From contig CAZTGC010000008.1 of the NCBI GenBank assembly GCA_964612975.1, positions 1 through 64,000 on the forward strand: a stretch of 64,000 nt of DNA, in the 5' to 3' direction. The stretch is from NZ13-RE01 sp964612975. Its GTDB lineage: Bacteria > Dictyoglomota > Dictyoglomia > Dictyoglomales > Dictyoglomaceae. Each line of letters begins with the position of its first letter. Within the stretch, counting starts at the first letter, position 1. The notes under the pieces are model-generated. The model did not search any database. It worked only from the letters and a program-made list of their open reading frames with translations, and was not told the DNA's origin. Positions 24,854 through 32,803 of this stretch are shown piece after piece. Position numbers and translations under genes: made by a program.

Positions 24854-26106
24854 GATATCTTCCCTATTTAGACCCTGAGGTTTATTCAGCAATTATAAAA
24901 GAAGAGGAAAGAGAAGAGTATCATTTAGAGTTAATAGCATCTGAGAATTTCGTTAGTCCAGCAGTTTTAGAAGCCCAAGGTTCTGTGCTAACTAATAAGT
25001 ATGCAGAAGGATATCCAGGAAAAAGATATTATGGAGGCTGTGCCTATGTAGATGAAGTAGAAGAATTGGCAAGGGATAGATTAAAGCAACTATATAATGC
25101 TGAACACGCCAATGTTCAACCTCATTCAGGCAGTCAAGCTAATCTAGCAGTTTATTATGTAGCCTTAAATCCTGGGGATATAGTCTTGGGTATGAATCTT
25201 GCTCATGGGGGCCATCTTACCCATGGGAGTCCAGTAAACATATCGGGAAAGTTTTTTAAATTCTTTTTTTATGGAGTAGATAAGGAAACGGAAAGAATAG
25301 ATTATGACAGTGTATATAAATTAGCTAAGGAAGTAAAACCCAAGTTAATTGTTGCAGGAGCAAGTGCCTATCCAAGAATAATAGATTTTGTGAAGTTTGC
25401 AGAAATTGCTGAAGCTTTTGGTAGTTATCTTATGGTAGATATGGCTCATATAGCAGGTTTAGTTGCAGCAGGATTACATCCTTCACCAGTACCCTATGCT
25501 CAATTTGTTACAAGCACTACTCATAAGACTTTAAGGGGACCAAGAGGTGGATTTATTCTCTGTAAAAAAGAATTTGCAAAAGAAATTGATAAAGCAATCT
25601 TCCCTGGAATTCAAGGAGGTCCTCTTATGCATGTAATTGCTGCAAAAGCTGTAGCATTTAAAGAGGCTCTAACAAGGGAATTTGTAGAATATCAAAAGCA
25701 GATTGTTCGTAATGCTCAGGCTTTAGCAGATGAATTGATGAAATTAGGATATAGACTTGTTAGTAATGGAACAGATAATCACCTTATTCTTGTGGATTTA
25801 AGAGATATAAATTTAACTGGTAAAGTTGCAGAAAAGGTTTTGGAAGAGGCAGGTATAACTGTAAATAAAAATGCAATTCCCTTTGATCCTCAGCCTCCTA
25901 CAATTACAAGTGGAATTAGAATAGGGACACCAGCATTAACTACAAGGGGTATGAGGGAAAAAGAAATGAGATATATTGCCCAACTAATTCATGAAGTTCT
26001 CTCTTTTCCTGAGGATGAAAAGGTTAGAATAAAAGTAAAAGAAAAGGTAAGGGAACTTTGCGAAGAATTTCCAATTTATAAAAATTCCTTAGAAAGGAGC
26101 AAATAA
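24850..26106 (+). CDS. glyA: Serine hydroxymethyltransferase
   Basis: A 418-residue PLP enzyme converting serine and tetrahydrofolate to glycine and methylene-THF, the cofactor of ThyX. The PLP lysine is K226 in TTHKTLRGPRGG; other motifs are IASENFVSP, YAEGYPGKRYYGG and VNVQPHSGSQAN-like NVQPHSGSQAN. It uses a GTG start in a GTGA overlap with rpiB. Length is normal. Confidence 0.97.
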   Translation: MRYLPYLDPEVYSAIIKEEEREEYHLELIASENFVSPAVLEAQGSVLTNKYAEGYPGKRYYGGCAYVDEVEELARDRLKQLYNAEHANVQPHSGSQANLAVYYVALNPGDIVLGMNLAHGGHLTHGSPVNISGKFFKFFFYGVDKETERIDYDSVYKLAKEVKPKLIVAGASAYPRIIDFVKFAEIAEAFGSYLMVDMAHIAGLVAAGLHPSPVPYAQFVTSTTHKTLRGPRGGFILCKKEFAKEIDKAIFPGIQGGPLMHVIAAKAVAFKEALTREFVEYQKQIVRNAQALADELMKLGYRLVSNGTDNHLILVDLRDINLTGKVAEKVLEEAGITVNKNAIPFDPQPPTITSGIRIGTPALTTRGMREKEMRYIAQLIHEVLSFPEDEKVRIKVKEKVRELCEEFPIYKNSLERSK

Positions 26107-26107
26107 A

Positions 26108-26731
26108 ATGGTTCATGTTATAGATCATCCATTAATACAACATAAGTTAACAATGCTTAGAGATAAGAACACAGGCCCTAAGGAATTCAGAGAGCTTTTG
26201 GAGGAAATTTCAAGTCTTATGGTGTATGAGATAACAAGGGATTTATCCTTAGAGGAAACAGAGATTGAAACTCCTTTAAAAAGAACAAAGGGCAAAGTTT
26301 TAATAAATAAGGAAATTGGGATAGTCCCTATTCTAAGGGCAGGATTAGCTATGGCAGAGGGAATTCTTAAGCTTTTACCCTCTGCAAAGGTGGGACATAT
26401 TGGATTATATAGGGATCATGAAACCTTGCAACCAATTCAATATTATACGAAACTTCCTGAGGATATAGATAAAAGAGAAGTGATAGTTGTAGATCCTATG
26501 CTTGCTACAGGAGGCTCTGCTATCGCAGCTGTTTCTATTTTAAAGGCAAGAAAAGTTAAAAAAATTAAATTTGTATGTTTAATTGCATCACCAGAAGGGG
26601 TTAAAGCTATAGAAGAATCCCATCCTGATATAGAAATTTATACTGCAGCTATTGATGAGTATTTAGATGAGAATGGGTATATAGTACCTGGTCTTGGGGA
26701 TGCTGGAGATCGCCTATATGGAACTAAATAA
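26108..26731 (+). CDS. upp: Uracil phosphoribosyltransferase
   Basis: A 207-residue salvage enzyme making UMP from uracil and PRPP. The PRPP loop DPMLATGGSA is near 130-139, and PILRAGLAMAEG near 77-88 and the C-terminal GLGDAGDRLYG are typical. The rpiB-glyA-upp order is shared with Firmicutes and Thermotogae. AGAAAGGAG precedes the ATG. Confidence 0.96.
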   Translation: MVHVIDHPLIQHKLTMLRDKNTGPKEFRELLEEISSLMVYEITRDLSLEETEIETPLKRTKGKVLINKEIGIVPILRAGLAMAEGILKLLPSAKVGHIGLYRDHETLQPIQYYTKLPEDIDKREVIVVDPMLATGGSAIAAVSILKARKVKKIKFVCLIASPEGVKAIEESHPDIEIYTAAIDEYLDENGYIVPGLGDAGDRLYGTK

Positions 26732-26747
26732 ACTGGAGGAAAAACTT

Positions 26748-28016
26748 ATGCCAGAAAGTTTTATTATAGAAGGGGGACATAGATTAAAGGGAGAAATTAC
26801 TGTTTTTGGAAGTAAAAATTCTTCTCTTCCTATAATGGCAGCATCAATTCTTACCGGAGGGAAATTAATAATAGATAATGTTCCTCCAGTAAAGGATATA
26901 ATCACGATGGCAGAAATTTTAAGTCATATAGGATTGGAGGTTAGTGTTGGGGAAAATCAAATAATTATAAAGGGTGAACCTAAGAGCTTTGAGGCTCCCT
27001 ACGAATTAGTTTCTAAGATGAGAGCCTCCTTTGAATTATTAGGTCCTCTATTAGCAAGGTTTGGAGAAGCGAAAATACCATACCCAGGAGGATGTAGAAT
27101 TGGCTTAAGACCAATTGATCTTCATGTAAAAGGATTTGAAAGTCTTGGAGCAGAGATAACTATAGAGAAGGGATTTGTTTATGCAAGAACTAAGAAAGGT
27201 CTTAAGGGGAATAAGATATATCTTGATAAACCGAGTGTTGGGGCTACAAGAAATATTATGATGGCATCAGTATTGGCAAAAGGAGAGACTATTATTGAAA
27301 ATGCTGCGTGTGAACCAGAGGTGGTTGATTTAGGAAATTTTTTAAAAGCCTTAGGAGCAGAAATAGAAGGTTTAGGAACTTCTGTGATTCATATAACTTG
27401 CAAAAATGAGCTTAAAGGTATAGACTATTATAGAGTTATTCCTGATAGGATTGCTGCGGGAAGTTATATTATTGCAAGTGTTATGATAGGAAAAGAAGTA
27501 TTAATAAAAAATATAGAAATTGATCACTTACAAAATCTATTTATGAAGTTAAAGGAGGCAGGGGTGGATAACTTTCAATTAAAAGATAAGGAAGTTCTAA
27601 TTAGAGGAGTAAAGGGATGGAAGGGGTTAGAAATAAATACTATGCCATATCCTGGATTTCCCACAGATTTACAACCTCAAATTATGGTTTTTGCGTGTCT
27701 TGCTCAGGGAAGTAGTGTGATAATAGAAAACATTTTTGAAAATAGATTTTCCCATGTAGGAGAGCTCCTTAGATTAGGGGCAAAAATAAGTATTGAGGGA
27801 AGAACTGCAATGGTACAGGGAGTTCCTAAATTAATAGGAGCACCTGTAGAAGCTACAGATCTTAGAGCAGGAGTAGCATTGGTTATAGCAGGTTTAGTTG
27901 CTGAGGGAGAGACGGAAGTTGTGGGGGTAGATGAGCACATAGATAGGGGACATGTAAATTTAGAAAAAGAATTTTCAGATTTAGGAGCTAAAATTAAAAG
28001 GGTGAAAAAAGTATGA
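26748..28016 (+). CDS. murA: UDP-N-acetylglucosamine 1-carboxyvinyltransferase
   Basis: A 422-residue MurA, the first committed enzyme of peptidoglycan synthesis. The fosfomycin-target cysteine is C116 in PGGCRIG. The N-terminal SKNSSLPIMAAS and C-terminal TDLRAG motifs are present. The start at 26748 is chosen because GGAGG (26735-26739) lies eight bases upstream and the protein then begins ahead of the usual FIIEGG motif; an in-frame ATG at 26694 inside upp would add 18 unconserved residues. The stop overlaps the tamB start (ATGA). Confidence 0.95.
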   Translation: MPESFIIEGGHRLKGEITVFGSKNSSLPIMAASILTGGKLIIDNVPPVKDIITMAEILSHIGLEVSVGENQIIIKGEPKSFEAPYELVSKMRASFELLGPLLARFGEAKIPYPGGCRIGLRPIDLHVKGFESLGAEITIEKGFVYARTKKGLKGNKIYLDKPSVGATRNIMMASVLAKGETIIENAACEPEVVDLGNFLKALGAEIEGLGTSVIHITCKNELKGIDYYRVIPDRIAAGSYIIASVMIGKEVLIKNIEIDHLQNLFMKLKEAGVDNFQLKDKEVLIRGVKGWKGLEINTMPYPGFPTDLQPQIMVFACLAQGSSVIIENIFENRFSHVGELLRLGAKISIEGRTAMVQGVPKLIGAPVEATDLRAGVALVIAGLVAEGETEVVGVDEHIDRGHVNLEKEFSDLGAKIKRVKKV

Positions 28017-29422
28017 AGAAGTTGTTAAAGATTTTGATAATTATTTTAATCCTTTTTGGAGGAATAATAATATCCTCTCCTATATGGATAAAATCTTTAT
28101 TAATATACGTTTTAGAAAAGAATTTTGGTGGTGAAATAAAAATAGAAGAATTAAGTCTTACTTTCCCTAATAAACTTTTTGCAGGAAATATTTATATTGG
28201 GAATAAAATTGCCCTTGCTAATGTGAGTTTGTCTGTTGGAAATATTTTTAGGTTATCTCCTGTATATTTAGATTTAACAAAACCTAAGATTTTAGTAATT
28301 CACAATGAGAAGGGAGAATGGATCTTCCCTTCAATTCCTGGATTGGAGGGAGCAAAAAACGGAGCTTCTAATATATTAAATATAGAAATAAGAGCTAAGA
28401 TAAATGAAGGAATTGTAATTGTTAGAGATATTAAGACTAAAAAGGATATTAATATTTCTAATGTAAATGCTAATTTGGTATATAAAGATCAAAAAATAAC
28501 ATATACTGCAACAGCAGTATTGCCTGAAGAAAGATATAAAAGTGTTGGAGTATATAAATTTTCCGATAACTCTGGAAATTTGTCCTTTGAGTTTAAGCAT
28601 GCAAATGCTAAAGATTGGGCACCATTCTTTTTACCTGATCTCTTTTTGGTAAATTTTGGAAAATTTAATGGTAATATTTCTGTTTTCAGTGAAAATAATA
28701 TGTGGTATGTAAAAGGAAATATTGATGCTAACAAAGTTAAGATAGGATTGAAAGATTTTAATTTAAATATAGATAACTTTAATACAGTTATTTCCATTGA
28801 TAAAGAAGTGATAAAAATCAGTAAGGGACAAGGAGAGTTGAATGGAGCTATTCTTAGTGTTTCGGGGAAGGTTCTCCCTGATTTGTCATTAGAAATAGGT
28901 ATTAAAGATTTAGATCTTTCAAATATTGATTCTCTATACCTTTCTAACAACTTATCCCTTAAGGGAAAGGGAGATGGAAATTTTAAAATCTTAGGAAAAC
29001 TTGAGAATCCTGATATTTTAGGAAGATTTTCTATTAAAGAAGGTAGTATTTATAATCTCTCCTTTTCAAATCTTGAACTTATTTCTAATTCTAAGTTTCC
29101 TAAAATAAATATAAACATTTCCGCATCCTTAAAATCAGGTAAAATTGAAGGGTTTGCAGAGTATGATATCAATAAAACTCAAGGGAAATTAACTATTAAT
29201 GGAGAGAACATAGATATAAGAGGTTTAATAGAACCCTTTAATCTTCCTCCTGTAGAAGGAACAGCATCTTTAAAGATAGAAGGAAAAGGGGAAAAGGTCT
29301 GGAAATTCAATATCGAAGGAGAAGTTTTAGAAGGGAAATTAGGAGAATATTCTGCAGAAAAATTAAAATTTTTTGTAGAAGGAGAGTGGGAATTCTTTAA
29401 TTTTTTTTCCCCAAGAAAGTAA
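28013..29422 (+). CDS. tamB: TamB-like (AsmA/DUF490) protein, N-terminal part, frame 1
   Basis: The first 469 codons of a TamB-like protein. It has an N-terminal membrane anchor (about residues 4-35) and then long runs of alternating beta structure typical of the AsmA/TamB groove proteins that span the periplasm and carry lipids or help outer-membrane insertion. Frame 1 ends at TAA 29420-29422, directly after a T8C4 tract, while the sequence continues in the -1 frame with the same kind of repeats to 32784. It is coupled to murA by ATGA. A -1 shift after codon 465 would join the two parts into 1590 residues. Confidence 0.85.
   Translation: MKKLLKILIIILILFGGIIISSPIWIKSLLIYVLEKNFGGEIKIEELSLTFPNKLFAGNIYIGNKIALANVSLSVGNIFRLSPVYLDLTKPKILVIHNEKGEWIFPSIPGLEGAKNGASNILNIEIRAKINEGIVIVRDIKTKKDINISNVNANLVYKDQKITYTATAVLPEERYKSVGVYKFSDNSGNLSFEFKHANAKDWAPFFLPDLFLVNFGKFNGNISVFSENNMWYVKGNIDANKVKIGLKDFNLNIDNFNTVISIDKEVIKISKGQGELNGAILSVSGKVLPDLSLEIGIKDLDLSNIDSLYLSNNLSLKGKGDGNFKILGKLENPDILGRFSIKEGSIYNLSFSNLELISNSKFPKININISASLKSGKIEGFAEYDINKTQGKLTINGENIDIRGLIEPFNLPPVEGTASLKIEGKGEKVWKFNIEGEVLEGKLGEYSAEKLKFFVEGEWEFFNFFSPRK
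29401..29419 (+). other. Frameshift or slippage site joining the two tamB frames
   Basis: In frame 1 the codons are AAT TTT TTT TCC; the heptamer T TTT TTT (29401-29407) is a classical -1 slip site, and the T8 run (29401-29408) also allows transcript slippage. The -1 frame has a stop at 29398-29400 and frame 1 stops at 29420-29422, so any shift must occur in these 19 bases. A simple one-base deletion mutation or a sequencing error would look the same. Confidence 0.75.
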
Positions 29423-32400
29423 ATCTTAATATTAGAAAATTAGCTTGGCATCAAGTTTTTTTTAATTCAGAAATCAGCGTATATTATTCTCAAATTATTA
29501 AAAGTTATATAATAAGTGGAAAACTCTCTCCTGAATCCTTAGAAAGTATAAGTATATCTGGACTTTTTAATCCCAAGGAAAATAAAGGAAATATCAGACT
29601 TTCTTTACCTTTAATAGATATTAATAAATTCTCTTCTCTTTTTAATATAAATTTAGAAAATCTCAGTGGTAAAATATATGGATCAATTAGAATTAAGGAA
29701 GAGATATTTAAAAATCCTCTCTTTGAAATTAGTATTACAGGAAAGGATTTAGACTATCAGGGACTTGAAATTTCAAGAATATATCTTTTATTAACAGGAA
29801 GAGATCTATCAAATTTAATAATAAGAAATATGTCCTTTGATGTTGGTAAAAATTACTTTAAAGGGGCAGGAACTATAAATCTCTTAGAGAGAGATGGAGA
29901 AATTAAAGGAAATATTTATATTAGTCCTTTGAATAATTACTTTTCATTTTATTGGAAAGGAAATTTAGAGGAAGGAAAAGGAGAAATAATTCCCCGAGAT
30001 ATCCGTCTAAAGGGTAAAATTACTTTCAGCGGCAAAGGTGATATTTCTGGTAATTTACTTTTCCCTTTATTTAGGGGAAGTCTTAATTTGGAAGTTATAG
30101 GAAAAAACTGGAAATGGAAAGTTTTTGGAAGAGGAGAAAACCTAGAAAATTATCTAAAATTAGTAGAGTTTAATATATATGATGATTTTAGTTTTAAAGG
30201 AAATCTGTTATTGAATATATATGAGGATTTGATTAACTTGGGAGTCTCAGGAATTTATAAAAATGGAAGAATTATCGGAGATTTGAAAACAGGAGATTTC
30301 AATGGAAAAGTAGTTTACGATTTTAAAAATCTTTTAGAGATCAGAGAGCTTCATTATTCTAAGATTAGATTGGGAGATATTATATTAGATATTAGCTCTC
30401 AAGGCTTAGATTTAAGGGGAGATATCTTAGGGGGAAGAGTTTTTGGAAAGGTTCTTTTTAATAGAGGAGAGATAAATTTTCAGGGAGTAAATGTAAAATC
30501 AATATTTGAAGATTTAGAAGGAAGAGTAAATGGGGAAATATTAATTGAGGATTATCCTAAATTTAAATTAGTAAGTGATGGAATTATATATAGAAATATT
30601 AAGTTCAGAAATATTTCTCTTTCTGGAAGATTTGAAAAGGGATTATATATTGATAGTTTTTCCTTATTTCTCTTTGAGGGATTTGAAGTTAAGGGAAGTA
30701 CTTTTATTCAAGAAAAAAATAATAGATTTGAAATTAAAGGAAATATATTAGAGAATGAGTTTTTAGGAGTTTTTGAAAAAAATATATTAAAGCTATTTGG
30801 GGATAAATTTATTTTAAAGGGTCCTAAAATTCTTTTTGAGAAATGGAATATGGATTTTGACAATGAAAAAGGAAAATTTTCCTTTTCTTCTCCTTATTTC
30901 GAATATCAAGAAATTCCAATTAAAAATTTAAATTTCGATTTTGGATATAAAGATTCGGGTTTAAATATAAAGGGAAAATCCTATGGAATTAACTGGGAAA
31001 TAAAAGGAATCTTTAAAAATGATTTTGTTTTTGATCTTCAGTTGGATTCCTCGGAAGATTTTAAATTACTTTCTCAATATAGTTACCTCATAAAGAGTAA
31101 ATGGATGGGAAATTTAAAATTTAAAGATAATATTTACTTAAGTTTAAATTTATTAAAAATGGAGATACCAAAAGTTGTTGGAGGGAAAATAGAGGGAAAT
31201 TTTAGTGAGAAAACTTGGAATTTATTTGGTTATTTTGATTTTATAAATAATGGAAATCTAAAAATCTTCTTAGATTCCTATAGAAATGGGAAAATAGAAG
31301 GAAAATTTTTGCCCTTAGACATCTTAAAAGATCTAAATATTATAGATATTTCTGGAGATATTTCTTTAGATTTAAACTTTAAAGAATTTTCCTTAGAGAA
31401 TGGGGATTTAGGCATTAACTTGAAACTTCCCTTATTTAAAAATAAAATAGAAAGTAACTTAAAAATATTAAAAACCTCAGGTTATAAGATTAATGGGGAT
31501 ATTATAAATCTTAGTAAAAATAAAGGATTAATTGATGGGGTCTTTAAATCAGGGAATCTTAATATTAACATATTCTTACCCGATAGCGAATTTTTATACT
31601 CCTTTGTATCCAGAGAATTTATTAAAGATTTAGAGAAAGGTAAAGTTACTATAAATATCTTAAGTGACCTAAGAGAATTTAATAGTGAAGGGAATATAAC
31701 CTTCTCTAATCCCATTAGTATTCCATATGTTCTTGATAGAGTGAATTCTGCCGATTTTAAATTAAAATATAAAGAAAATAAAATCCTTATAGAATCTTTA
31801 AAAATACAAGCTGAAGGGGCGAAGATTTCTGGAAGTGGAGAGATTTTCCCAGAATTAAATCTTAACTTGGTTCTAAATAAGATTATTCTAAATAGCCCTA
31901 ATTTTCTCCAAGGTTATAGCGATTGGAAGATTCATATTAAAAACATAAAAGAACCTTCAATAGAGGGAGAAATTTTGATATATAATTCTTTAATATCCTA
32001 TCCTCAAGAAGAGATGATGGCTCTTCCCAAGATTGGACTTGATTTAAATATAAATTTAGGGGACAATGTCTACTTTTATCTTCCCAACACACTAAATCTA
32101 TCTCTAAGGGGTAAGATTAAGGTTTTAGGTGATCTTTCTAAACCTCTGTTAACTGGTAAAATTGATTTTAAGAAGGGAAATATTCAAGTATTAAATAGGA
32201 ATTTTTTAATAGACTATGGATACATAAAATTTCTCGGTTTGAGCTTTGAAGAAAATATTTGGGAATTTTCAGGTTTTTCGATCATACAGAATTATACGAT
32301 CTTTTTAAAAGCTTATGGATTCATGGGACAATCTTCTATTTATCTTACTTCTATTCCCCCTCTCTCTTTAAGGGAGATATTATTTTTATTATTGGGACAA

Positions 32401-32784
32401 GAAAAACTGAGTCTTGCAAAGGAGGAAACTCTTCCCTTTTATACCTTATTAGAAGAAATACCTATAAGTTTTCAAAATTTATTAGGCAGAGTTTTAACAG
32501 AATATCTCTTGAATCCTTTTCTCTCAGAGATTAGTAGCATCTTAGGTTTAGAATCTATAAAAGTTCAATACATTTTGGAATCTTTTCTCCCGACTTGGAG
32601 TAAAATGACTTTGGAAAAAAAATTGGGAGAGGATATAATAATGAAAATAGATTATTCCCTGGAAAAGGGTGGATTTATGAATCTCGAATTAGAATATATA
32701 TCAAAGAGTGGATTAATTTTAAAATGGCTTATTTTACCAGAGGGAGAGAATTTGTTTTCTTTTGAATATAAAACAAAATTTTGA
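29407..32784 (+). CDS. tamB: TamB-like protein, C-terminal part, -1 frame
   Basis: The remaining 1125 residues of the TamB-like protein. The body is beta-rich repeats, and the end carries the conserved TamB C-terminal domain: a GKIDFKKGNIQVLNRNF-type segment, ILFLLLGQEKL, and a final strand suited to contact an Omp85 barrel. No ATG, GTG or TTG occurs in this frame from 29401 to 29829, and the first ATG (29830) lacks a Shine-Dalgarno sequence, so separate initiation is poorly supported. It lies directly before bamA. If the break is a true mutation, this part would be a pseudogene fragment. Confidence 0.82.
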   Translation, partial: FPKKVNLNIRKLAWHQVFFNSEISVYYSQIIKSYIISGKLSPESLESISISGLFNPKENKGNIRLSLPLIDINKFSSLFNINLENLSGKIYGSIRIKEEIFKNPLFEISITGKDLDYQGLEISRIYLLLTGRDLSNLIIRNMSFDVGKNYFKGAGTINLLERDGEIKGNIYISPLNNYFSFYWKGNLEEGKGEIIPRDIRLKGKITFSGKGDISGNLLFPLFRGSLNLEVIGKNWKWKVFGRGENLENYLKLVEFNIYDDFSFKGNLLLNIYEDLINLGVSGIYKNGRIIGDLKTGDFNGKVVYDFKNLLEIRELHYSKIRLGDIILDISSQGLDLRGDILGGRVFGKVLFNRGEINFQGVNVKSIFEDLEGRVNGEILIEDYPKFKLVSDGIIYRNIKFRNISLSGRFEKGLYIDSFSLFLFEGFEVKGSTFIQEKNNRFEIKGNILENEFLGVFEKNILKLFGDKFILKGPKILFEKWNMDFDNEKGKFSFSSPYFEYQEIPIKNLNFDFGYKDSGLNIKGKSYGINWEIKGIFKNDFVFDLQLDSSEDFKLLSQYSYLIKSKWMGNLKFKDNIYLSLNLLKMEIPKVVGGKIEGNFSEKTWNLFGYFDFINNGNLKIFLDSYRNGKIEGKFLPLDILKDLNIIDISGDISLDLNFKEFSLENGDLGINLKLPLFKNKIESNLKILKTSGYKINGDIINLSKNKGLIDGVFKSGNLNINIFLPDSEFLYSFVSREFIKDLEKGKVTINILSDLREFNSEGNITFSNPISIPYVLDRVNSADFKLKYKENKILIESLKIQAEGAKISGSGEIFPELNLNLVLNKIILNSPNFLQGYSDWKIHIKNIKEPSIEGEILIYNSLISYPQEEMMALPKIGLDLNINLGDNVYFYLPNTLNLSLRGKIKVLGDLSKPLLTGKIDFKKGNIQVLNRNFLIDYGYIKFLGLSFEENIWEFSGFSIIQNYTIFLKAYGFMGQSSIYLTSIPPLSLREILFLLLGQEKLSLAKEETLPFYTLLEEIPISFQNLLGRVLTEYLLNPFLSEISSILGLESIKVQYILESFLPTWSKMTLEKKLGEDIIMKIDYSLEKGGFMNLELEYISKSGLILKWLILPEGENLFSFEYKTKF

Positions 32785-32803
32785 AGAAAGGATGGTGTAG
32801 ATT

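Noticed and set aside
28489..28950. A 153-codon open frame antisense to tamB
   Set aside because: No start signal and no recognisable sequence; tamB beta-repeat coding on the other strand explains it.
29423..29829. A 407-bp noncoding gap inside the tamB region
   Set aside because: The -1 frame is open through the whole stretch and encodes beta-rich sequence that continues in frame into the second tamB part, so it is coding.
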